Assembly: GCA_009925045.1 (NCBI GenBank)
Contig: RFQK01000070.1
Span: forward strand, 1-7,501
From: Methylococcaceae bacterium
GTDB taxonomy: Bacteria; Pseudomonadota; Gammaproteobacteria; Methylococcales; Methylomonadaceae
Direction of reading: 5' to 3'
DNA: 7,501 nucleotides
The position numbers were made by a program, and so were the translations under genes. The notes under the pieces are model-generated. The model was not told the DNA's origin. It did no database searches and worked only from the letters and a program-made list of their open reading frames with translations. Position 1 is the first letter of the stretch. Each line of letters begins with the position of its first letter. Below are positions 1 through 6,423 of this stretch, piece by piece.

Positions 1-968
1 AGCTTTTCATCGCCCGTAGTTTAATCGGTTTGGGCGAGGCCGGTTATGGAGCGGCTGGAGTGGTTTTAATTGCCAGTCATTTTCCCGCACGATTGCGCTC
101 GACTTTAGTGGCCAGCCTATTTGCGACCAGTGCATTAGGTTCAGTCGCGGGCATTTTACTGGGCGGCGTGTTTTCAGCGCAATGGGGTTGGCATACCACT
201 TTTGGCTTGGTTGGAATCCCCGGTCTGTTACTGGGAATTTTGTTTCTTTGGGTTAAAGATTATCCCAATGCCAACCCTGCGTCAGGCACAGATCAATCCT
301 CTTTGGTAGCAAGCTCATCTATCTGGCATGGCATGCTGAGTTTTATCAAAACCCCGACCGTAATCTGGGTGTGTATTGGTGCGGCTGCTCAACTGGTTGT
401 GGTTTCGGCAGTGTGGTCTTGGCTACCCAGTTATTTGAATCGCTACTATCAGTTAAGCACACCCGCTGCCGGACAGTTAACTGCAGCCATTGTCTTGGGC
501 GGGGCTTTTGGCTGTGTACTTTGGGGCAGAATCGTCGATAAAACGGCGCTTCATCACCCCAATAAAAAATTAACAGTGATGGCGCTATTGTGCGGTCTAT
601 CGCTGTTATTAATTGCTTCAGCATTTAGTTATTTTGACTTCTGGAATGATGTAGGTCTGCCTTCTCGGTTAACGCTGATCGCAATTGGCGCATTTGCGAT
701 GACCTGCACCATAGGACCGGCATCCGCCATCATCATTGATGTCACTCAAGACGCTCACCGGGTGACCGGCGCATCCGTATTAACTCTGTTTCAAAACCTG
801 TTCGGTCTGGCAACTGGCCCCTTCTTAATCGGCTTACTCGCTGATCAGGTCGGTCTTGATCGTGCATTATCGTTCATCAGTCTATTCAGCCTCATTTCGA
901 TTTTCGCGTTTTTGCGCGCCAAAAGATTTTACAAACACGATATTCAAACCATTCAATCTTTTCATTAA
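1..968 (+). CDS. MFS permease, spinster-like subfamily, 5' end outside the window
   Basis: Inner-membrane proton- or solute-coupled transporter of the major facilitator superfamily; the substrate is unknown. The frame is open to the first base: codons before the TTG at position 30 read LFIARSLIG, which continues the family motif ARxLxGxGEAGYG. That TTG is therefore internal, and about 100 N-terminal residues (helices 1-3) lie off the window. Visible are part of helix 4 with GEAGYG, helices 5-6 ending in the KDYP loop, a central loop, and helices 7-12. Helix 8 carries a second motif-A-like GxxxGCVLWGRIVDK near 500-545. The C-terminus looks complete, so the full protein would be about 420 residues. 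The stop codon overlaps the Shine-Dalgarno of the glutathione transferase gene that follows. It is a recognisable paralogue of the frameshifted permease at 5156-6423. Family call confident, function not. Confidence 0.88.
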   Translation, partial: LFIARSLIGLGEAGYGAAGVVLIASHFPARLRSTLVASLFATSALGSVAGILLGGVFSAQWGWHTTFGLVGIPGLLLGILFLWVKDYPNANPASGTDQSSLVASSSIWHGMLSFIKTPTVIWVCIGAAAQLVVVSAVWSWLPSYLNRYYQLSTPAAGQLTAAIVLGGAFGCVLWGRIVDKTALHHPNKKLTVMALLCGLSLLLIASAFSYFDFWNDVGLPSRLTLIAIGAFAMTCTIGPASAIIIDVTQDAHRVTGASVLTLFQNLFGLATGPFLIGLLADQVGLDRALSFISLFSLISIFAFLRAKRFYKHDIQTIQSFH

Positions 969-974
969 GGAAAG
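967..974 (+). promoter_or_regulatory. Shine-Dalgarno for the GST gene, overlapping the upstream stop codon
   Basis: AAGGA at 967-971 sits 9 nt before the ATG at 981. Its first two bases are the last two of the permease TAA stop, so the two genes are very probably one transcript with coupled translation. Confidence 0.65.
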
Positions 975-980
975 TCGCCC

Positions 981-1607
981 ATGCAATTATTTGTATTCCC
1001 CGGAGCTTGCAGTTTTGCCAGTCATGTCTTGATAAATGAACTGGATCTCCCGGCTGAATTGATCATAGTAAAACTCGGTACGCCAAATTCGCCTTTGCTA
1101 CAGATTAATCCATTAGGTCGGGTCCCCACACTAAAATTGGATGATGGCACTGTTATTACCGAAAACACTGCCATTCTGCCCTACCTCGCAGACCTAGTGC
1201 CCAACACCCCCCTATTTGCGCCCGCCGGAACGAGTGAACGCGCACAAATACAGTCCTGGATTGGCTATCTAAATTCTGAAATCCATGCGGCTTGCTTTAG
1301 AGCCATTAACCGACCTCATCGCTATATCAACGATGAAGCACAATACCCAGCTGTGCAAGCCAAGGGACTGGCATTGCTAACAGAAAACCTGCAACCGATT
1401 ATTGCCCACCTACAAAAACGCGAGTGGCTAGTAGGTGAACGCTTCACGATTGCCGATGCTTATCTGGGCGTTTTTTTGAGTTGGTTACCACGCATTGGAG
1501 AGAAATATATTGTCGATGAACGACTGATTGAATATCACAAAGCCTACGAAAGCAGAGAATCTGTCAAACGTGCCAGAGCATTTGAACAGCTGGAGCTGAA
1601 TCGATAA
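981..1607 (+). CDS. Glutathione S-transferase, beta-class-like (GstA-like)
   Basis: Cytosolic glutathione transferase of 208 residues, the usual length. The N-terminal thioredoxin-like domain (about 1-78) opens with the beta-class signature FPGACSFASHV, including Cys10, the residue that in this class lies next to the glutathione thiol. The cis-proline is Pro49 in the GRVPTL motif. Glu61-Asn62 occupy the position that binds the glutamyl end of glutathione, where Glu is standard and the second residue is often Ser or Gly. The all-helical C-terminal domain (about 85-205) has His102, matching a conserved active-site His of the E. coli enzyme, and the N-capping box FTIADAY at 155-161. The start is fixed by the Shine-Dalgarno and by the signature lying directly at the N-terminus. 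Co-transcription with an MFS permease suggests handling of an imported electrophile or pathway intermediate; the actual substrate cannot be read from sequence. Confidence 0.9.
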   Translation: MQLFVFPGACSFASHVLINELDLPAELIIVKLGTPNSPLLQINPLGRVPTLKLDDGTVITENTAILPYLADLVPNTPLFAPAGTSERAQIQSWIGYLNSEIHAACFRAINRPHRYINDEAQYPAVQAKGLALLTENLQPIIAHLQKREWLVGERFTIADAYLGVFLSWLPRIGEKYIVDERLIEYHKAYESRESVKRARAFEQLELNR

Positions 1608-1610
1608 TAA

Positions 1611-2459
1611 TTAAAATGGACGGTCACCTACAATAGTGGCGCGGTGCATCTTGCGATGGCAGGCAGGATAGTCCATAACGGCATAATGTTGAGTACATCG
1701 GTTGTCCCAAATGGCGATAGCGTCAGGCGTCCATCGCCAACGTACTTGATATTCGGGAATCGCTGCCTGGCTGGTTAAATAACGCAATAAATCCGTAGCG
1801 CCCATCGTCCAATCCTGACCATAACGAACCCGTCTAGGGTTGTGATAATTAGTGAAATGAGTCGTAAAGCCATTCACAAACAGGCTTTTATGACCGGTTT
1901 CAGGATGGGTACGAACTACAGGATGCTCAGGGTCTGGGAATCTCTGTTTCATAGCCAGTCGTTCTTCAATCGGCTTGGCAGCCATAAATACAGCTTCAAT
2001 ACTGTGGCGCGCCCGCAAATCATCAATATCGTTCTTAATATGTTCGGGCAAACGCTCATAAGCCCATTCCATATTGGCCCACATCGTATCGCCACCTACC
2101 GGTGGACATTCCACGCAACGTAACACGGCCCCCATAGGCGGATTTTCACGCCAGGTGGCATCGGTATGCCAGCCGTTTTCGTAACGATCAGGTGGATTAT
2201 CCGGTGTTTTGTAAATATGAATAATTCCCGGCTCACCTTCTACACTGGAAGCTAAAGGATGGTCTTCTAGTTCACCAAATAATCGTGCAACAGCAGCATG
2301 CTGAGTATCGTCCAATTGCTGATCACGCAGAAACAGTACTTTATGTGTTAACAAAAGCGCTTTAATTTCAGCGGCCAGATCATCATTTGTGATCGCTTCT
2401 GAAACTTGAAGATGTGTAATTTCCGCACCCAGTGCGCATGTAAGTGGTTCTATTTTCAT
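1611..2459 (-). CDS. TauD/TfdA-family Fe(II)/2-oxoglutarate-dependent dioxygenase
   Basis: Cytosolic non-haem iron oxygenase of 282 residues that couples decarboxylation of 2-oxoglutarate to hydroxylation of a substrate; in TauD the hydroxylated sulfonate then loses sulfite. The full catalytic set is present: iron ligands His98 and Asp100 in WHTDATW and His258 in NRCTQHYA; Thr125 in GGDT and Arg269 for 2-oxoglutarate; and Arg273 in MHRAT, the position that binds the sulfonate in taurine dioxygenase. TauD's other taurine contacts (Tyr73, Asn95) do not appear conserved, so taurine is unlikely to be the exact substrate; an alkyl sulfonate, sulfate ester or carboxylate is possible. The ATG is supported by GAGAG at 2466-2470, 6 nt upstream. 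The gene is isolated from the upstream operon by a terminator, so it should have its own promoter. It looks intact. Naming it tauD would overreach. Confidence 0.9.
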   Translation of the reverse strand: MKIEPLTCALGAEITHLQVSEAITNDDLAAEIKALLLTHKVLFLRDQQLDDTQHAAVARLFGELEDHPLASSVEGEPGIIHIYKTPDNPPDRYENGWHTDATWRENPPMGAVLRCVECPPVGGDTMWANMEWAYERLPEHIKNDIDDLRARHSIEAVFMAAKPIEERLAMKQRFPDPEHPVVRTHPETGHKSLFVNGFTTHFTNYHNPRRVRYGQDWTMGATDLLRYLTSQAAIPEYQVRWRWTPDAIAIWDNRCTQHYAVMDYPACHRKMHRATIVGDRPF

Positions 2460-2577
2460 GGCGTACTCTCAATAATTAGGATATTGATCAAATTAAATAC
2501 CAGCATAGACTTAAGTGAATAGCATTTAATCTATTGATATAAACCCTGTAGAACTTTAATCTGAGTCATTCCGTAAT
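2460..2577 (-). promoter_or_regulatory. AT-rich 5' region of the dioxygenase gene, presumed promoter
   Basis: About 118 bp between the operon terminator and the dioxygenase start, clearly richer in A+T than the flanking genes. Because the terminator should stop upstream transcription, a promoter is expected here. I see no convincing -35/-10 pair; the best partial candidate is an extended -10-like TGGTATTTAAT near 2494-2504 (minus strand). An 8-bp perfect palindrome TTGATCAA at 2484-2491 lies 25-32 bp before the start codon and could be an operator core, but such a short palindrome can occur by chance. No Fur-like box was seen. Confidence 0.35.
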
Positions 2578-2611
2578 AAAAAAGGCGGACCCTTTTTGGG
2601 GGACCGCCTTT
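2578..2611 (-). terminator. Rho-independent terminator of the monooxygenase-MFS-receptor operon
   Basis: An 8-bp perfect stem (2581-2588 with 2604-2611, AAAGGCGG/CCGCCTTT) extends through one A-A mismatch into three further C-G pairs around a 7-base loop. Read on the minus strand the hairpin is followed by TTTTTTATT. It begins 20 bp after the receptor stop codon. On the + strand only three Ts follow, so it should act mainly on minus-strand transcripts. Confidence 0.88.
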
Positions 2612-2630
2612 GATATTCGTTTAAGAATAT

Positions 2631-5105
2631 TTAATAAGTGAATCTTACAGTTGCGCCCACAGTTCTTGGTTGGCCTGCTGAAGCCAGATAACCATTGTTA
2701 CCACCAATTACACCCAGCGCGTAGCGTTCATCAGTTAGGTTTTTGGCCCACAGAGAAACATCCCATTTGTTATGTTTACCCTGTTTGATTTCCCAGCCGG
2801 TAGACAAATTCCAGATACCATAGGCATCGATTTTAGAAAATTTGGAATTGTTTACATCACCAAATTGTTCTGAACGCCAGCCGTAGTTGGAGGAAACGTA
2901 TTGATCAATTTTGTCGGTTAAGCTCCAGCTATATTGAAGGCTTGGGTTAATAATCCAATTAGGCGCCATATTCACTTTGTTGCCAGAAATATCGACTGAA
3001 CCTTTGCCGTAGCCTTTGCCTATATTCCGTTCATAAGGAGTTGGTCCGGTTCCACTATCAAATACAGCGTCTGTAAAGGCACCATTTAAACCCACTTGCA
3101 AGCGTGGAATGGGTAATGCTTTAAAGTCAAACTCTACGCCCTGACTGGTAATGTCACCAATATTGGTTAAAACACTGGCCGCAAGCGGACCATTGGCCGT
3201 GGTAAAGGTTTGACTGGTTAAGCCCTGATAGTCCTGAACTTTGGTTTGGAAGTAGTTAACATTCGCAAAGACACGGTTGTTCAACCAGTTGGTTTTAATG
3301 CCCAACTCAACGTTATCAGCAGTTTCTGGACGAACCTGAATACCTGCTACACCAACTTGGGAACCTGGCGATAGAATACCGTTCAAGTTATAACCGCCCG
3401 ACTTAGATCCCCGTGAATAAGTCACATAGCCCAGAATATCGTCGTTGAATTTATAACTTGCCGTTGTTAATCCAGACAAAATGCTGGAGAACAAATGAGG
3501 CTGACCTGAGTTATATTGTCTGAATAATGGAGAACCATTGATTGCCGCATTGCCATAAGCATTAGTAGGATCAGCCGGATTCAACAGTTGTGTTTTCTCC
3601 TGATCAATAATGGCGTCTTTAGCTTCCAAGGTATCACGCAAACCAGCTGTTAAATCGAATTTATCTGTAGCGTGGAATGTTCCTTGACCAAAGAAGGCAT
3701 AGCTGTTTGTGGTGCCATACCCATGACCATTCAAAAGTGCATTATTTGGCAGCCCCATAACTGATAAGCCATAAGGGCCAGTTTGATATTGCTGATTACT
3801 TTGAACGTTTTGATGATAGTAATACGACCCTACCACATAGTCATAACGTTTACCTATTGGTGATGCCAAACGAATTTCTTGTGAATACTGGTCATCTTTA
3901 GTATTCAAGAAACCACCTTGTCCAGCTGTTAAATTAGTATAGTCAATATCATTTTGTGGAGTGAAATACCAAGAACGCCAGGCTGAAATAGACGTTAATT
4001 TGTAACCTTCAAAATCCCAATTCGCTTCTGCTGAGGCAGCATTTTGGTGAACTTCCATGTTTTGGGCTTGGTTAATCGTATTAATATAATCTTTCCATGG
4101 CCCTGTGTAGATAGACCCGCCAAGAGCCTTAACCAAATTTGGATAAGTTGTAGTCGCTGGCACTGCAGCCAAAGAGGCAGCGGGGGTCACATGAAGTGCA
4201 CTTGCAATACCTGCTCTTTGCAGAGGAGTCACAGAATACGGGCCAAATGCATAGGCAACCAGAGGGGCAGTCGTAGAGTTTTCTTGGTTGTGCTCAAAAA
4301 TTAAACGCAAATCAAAACTATCCGTTGGCTTATAAAATGCCTGTCCTCGTACACCATTTCTATTAATAGAATTTAGGTCACGACCATCGGTCACATTTTT
4401 AACCCAACCATCGTCATGGGTCTGGTACGCAGAAATTCGAACTGCTAAATCATCATTGATTTTTTTGTTAACCATACCACGAACATTGTCGTAATTACGG
4501 TTACCGTAGGTACCCTCAAACACTGCTTCATCATCAAATACTGGTTTTTTAGTTGTGATGTTTAAAACACCGGCAGTGGTATTTTTACCAAATAAGGTAC
4601 CTTGAGGACCGCGCAATAATTCGGCTTGTTCAATATCCAGCAAGTCGAATACAGCCATACCCGGGCGGCCCAGATAAACGTTATCCAGGTAAATACCCGT
4701 ACTTTGTTCCAGGCCTTCATTTGCAATATTATTGCCGATACCACGCACAGCCAGAGCTGACTGGCGTGCATGTAAGAATTGCGCCGTTAAGTTGGGGAAG
4801 ATTTGTTGTAAATCCTGAACTTGATAGACTTTTTTGAGTTCTAAGTCATCGCCCTTTTCAACTGCTATCGGCACTGGCACATTTTGTAGCTTTTCCTTTC
4901 TACGACGTGCGGTAACATTAATATTACTTAATGATTTAGCTTCGTTTGGGTTATCTGACTTTTTACTGTCATCTTTTTTAGTTTCCTGCGTCGGCTTTTG
5001 GTTTTGTACTTTTGTGTCCCCAAGCTCTGCGGTTACACCATTGGTAACCAGTCCAGCCAGAGTAATGGCGGTGGCGGTCTTTAACAATATATCTTTCGAT
5101 TTCAT
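2631..5105 (-). CDS. TonB-dependent outer-membrane receptor
   Basis: Outer-membrane gated channel of 824 residues that imports a scarce ligand using TonB-ExbBD energy. Residues 1-26 form a signal peptide (KSK, then a hydrophobic core) with a likely cleavage after VTA26. A strongly charged linker, rich in Lys, Asp, Gln and Asn, covers 27-57 and is too short for an STN signalling domain. A TonB-box-like NINVTARR lies at 61-68. The plug is about 72-188, with the signature RGPQGTLFGKNTTAG at 165-179. The rest is the 22-strand barrel, ending in VRFTY with the terminal aromatic residue expected for outer-membrane assembly. This signature marks a large subfamily loosely annotated as iron-complex receptors, many of which sit beside catabolic genes and carry other ligands. 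The start is supported by AAAGGAG at 5111-5117, 5 nt upstream. It is the last gene of the operon, 50 bp after the permease, and has no visible defect. Confidence 0.95.
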   Translation of the reverse strand: MKSKDILLKTATAITLAGLVTNGVTAELGDTKVQNQKPTQETKKDDSKKSDNPNEAKSLSNINVTARRRKEKLQNVPVPIAVEKGDDLELKKVYQVQDLQQIFPNLTAQFLHARQSALAVRGIGNNIANEGLEQSTGIYLDNVYLGRPGMAVFDLLDIEQAELLRGPQGTLFGKNTTAGVLNITTKKPVFDDEAVFEGTYGNRNYDNVRGMVNKKINDDLAVRISAYQTHDDGWVKNVTDGRDLNSINRNGVRGQAFYKPTDSFDLRLIFEHNQENSTTAPLVAYAFGPYSVTPLQRAGIASALHVTPAASLAAVPATTTYPNLVKALGGSIYTGPWKDYINTINQAQNMEVHQNAASAEANWDFEGYKLTSISAWRSWYFTPQNDIDYTNLTAGQGGFLNTKDDQYSQEIRLASPIGKRYDYVVGSYYYHQNVQSNQQYQTGPYGLSVMGLPNNALLNGHGYGTTNSYAFFGQGTFHATDKFDLTAGLRDTLEAKDAIIDQEKTQLLNPADPTNAYGNAAINGSPLFRQYNSGQPHLFSSILSGLTTASYKFNDDILGYVTYSRGSKSGGYNLNGILSPGSQVGVAGIQVRPETADNVELGIKTNWLNNRVFANVNYFQTKVQDYQGLTSQTFTTANGPLAASVLTNIGDITSQGVEFDFKALPIPRLQVGLNGAFTDAVFDSGTGPTPYERNIGKGYGKGSVDISGNKVNMAPNWIINPSLQYSWSLTDKIDQYVSSNYGWRSEQFGDVNNSKFSKIDAYGIWNLSTGWEIKQGKHNKWDVSLWAKNLTDERYALGVIGGNNGYLASAGQPRTVGATVRFTY

Positions 5106-5125
5106 ACATGCTCCTTTAACTTCAT
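5102..5125 (-). other. Possible seven-codon leader ORF overlapping the receptor start
   Basis: In the 50-bp gap before the receptor, an ATG at 5125 opens a short frame reading MKLKEHV whose TGA stop overlaps the receptor ATG in an ATGA arrangement. It has its own AAAAGG at 5132-5137, 6 nt upstream, and it contains the receptor's AAAGGAG. This geometry would allow translational coupling or re-initiation, but so short a frame could be chance. Confidence 0.25.
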
Positions 5126-5155
5126 AACTAACCTTTTATTGAGGTCCTAAAATCT

Positions 5156-6423
5156 TCAGGCTGGAATCAGTTGAACCTGTTCTACCCGGCTTAAATCTTT
5201 CAAATAGTAAAAACGCGCGACAATGATTCCGAGAATCGCCAGCAAACCGCTGCTAATCACCATAATCTGCAGAGCCTTACCCAGACCGAATAGATCAGAT
5301 AAAAGTCCAGTGAAATAAGGCGCTGGTGCCGAACCCAACAGATGTAAAACAATAATCAGGCAAGTACCGGATAAGGCACGCAGTGGCGGAGCAATTAACT
5401 CCTGAGTCATATTCAGGATGGCGATACCGGTGGTGGCAGAAACTAATGCGGCCAAAAGAATCAATAGGTATTGAAGCGGTAATTCGAAATTGTCTGAAAA
5501 GGCAATACCATAAATGAAGGTGGCAAAACTAATTACTAGCAATGCATATTTCAGTTTCAGGACAGGCTGATCATTCAGTTTGTCCATCAACCACCCACCA
5601 AATGGTACGGAAAAAATAGAAACCACCATCAGTCCGCTACTAAGCAAAGAAGCCTGAGAAATATCCAAACCATGGGTTCTTTGTAAGTAAGAAGGTAAGA
5701 AATAATTCACCGGTACCGACTGCAAAATCCCCATTGCCGATATGAAGTAGGCACATAACAAAGAGCGGGTACTTAAAATTCGTCGGAAACCTGCAGTAAT
5801 ACGCTCAGATTGCGCTTGAGTCTCAGGCGTAGCATCATTTAAAACGATACGATAGTCTTTTCCGTGATAGAGAAGAATCGCAATCAAAATCCCAGGAATG
5901 GCTAAAATACCGATCGCATGTCTCCAGCCAAATCGCGCAGCAATGTATCCGCCAATCACCAGACCGACTGCCATACCAACTGCCTGACAAGCAGAGAAAA
6001 CGCCAAGGGCTAACTGTCGACGTCTTCTTGGGAAAGCCGCCGATATCCAGGCGTAGGCTGCTGGAGCATAACCTGCTTCACCAATGCCAACCAAAGCACG
6101 GGTAACTGTCAACTCAGAGGGGTTCTTGCCAATGCACCCAGCATAGAGGACAAACTCCACAGCACACCCATTAAACCGGCGGTTTTGGTTCGACTCCAGC
6201 GCTGAATCACATAAGATGCAGGCAAGGCAAAAATGACCATACCCAAATAAAGCACCGATCCAAACAAACCCGACTGGGCATCTGTTAACTGCCATTCGCT
6301 TTTTATTTGTGGCAATAAAGCTGCAATCACCATACGGTCGGCAAAATCAAACACCATCAGCACGCAAAACAGTGTAAAAACAATTAATGTTTGACGCTTA
6401 CCGAATAGGTATTGATGACTCAT
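5156..6423 (-). pseudogene. MFS permease, spinster-like, broken by a one-base frameshift
   Basis: Inner-membrane MFS transporter whose frame is split in two. The 5' part (6423 down to about 6119) encodes helices 1-3 with the family-typical FDFADRMVIAALLPQIK start, then runs into a TGA at 6109-6111. The 3' part (about 6120 to 5156) encodes helix 4 with TRALVGIGEAGYAPA through helix 12. The two join smoothly if one base is restored: 1268 bp plus one gives exactly 422 codons and a stop, the normal family length. The start ATG overlaps the monooxygenase TGA as ATGA, so translation is coupled. In the first motif A region, Gln74 stands where the family usually has Asp (QRWSR instead of DRWSR). It is homologous to the permease at the left edge. 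It is either a pseudogene or an intact gene with a sequencing error. Confidence 0.85.
6119..6122 (-). other. Frameshift site at a C homopolymer
   Basis: On the minus strand the coding sequence reads AGAACCCCTCTGAG. With four Cs it translates as RTPLS then stop; with five Cs it would read RTPSELTVTRAL, which rejoins the downstream permease frame without a break. This places the missing base most simply in the C run. Confidence 0.7.

Noticed and set aside
30..32. TTG as the start codon of the left MFS permease
   Set aside because: The frame is open upstream to the window edge and encodes conserved family residues, so the true start lies outside.
346..624. Open frame on the minus strand inside the left permease
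   Set aside because: Antisense shadow of a well-supported gene, with no recognisable domain and no ribosome site.
1842..2123. Open frame on the + strand inside the dioxygenase gene
   Set aside because: Lies opposite conserved catalytic regions and has no family resemblance.
2460..2630. Fur box or riboswitch in the intergenic region
   Set aside because: No 19-bp Fur-like inverted repeat and no conserved riboswitch core was seen; the only strong structure is the terminator hairpin.
4044..5127. Short open frames at 4044-4304 (+), 4562-4771 (-) and 4834-5127 (+) within the receptor gene
   Set aside because: All overlap the intact receptor frame, and their translations show no domain; the hydrophobic look of the last is the complement of the charged linker and signal peptide.
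6109..6295. Programmed -1 ribosomal frameshifting joining the two permease frames
   Set aside because: The sequence AGAACCCCTCTGAG offers no canonical slippery heptamer and no evident downstream pseudoknot, and MFS permeases are not known to use frameshifting. A one-base deletion is simpler.
6230..6295. Independent start for the 3' permease part at 6295
   Set aside because: Residues encoded from 6295 down to about 6120 are Cys-rich and unlike any MFS helix, while the other frame there gives proper helices 2-3. The upstream portion is just an out-of-frame extension.
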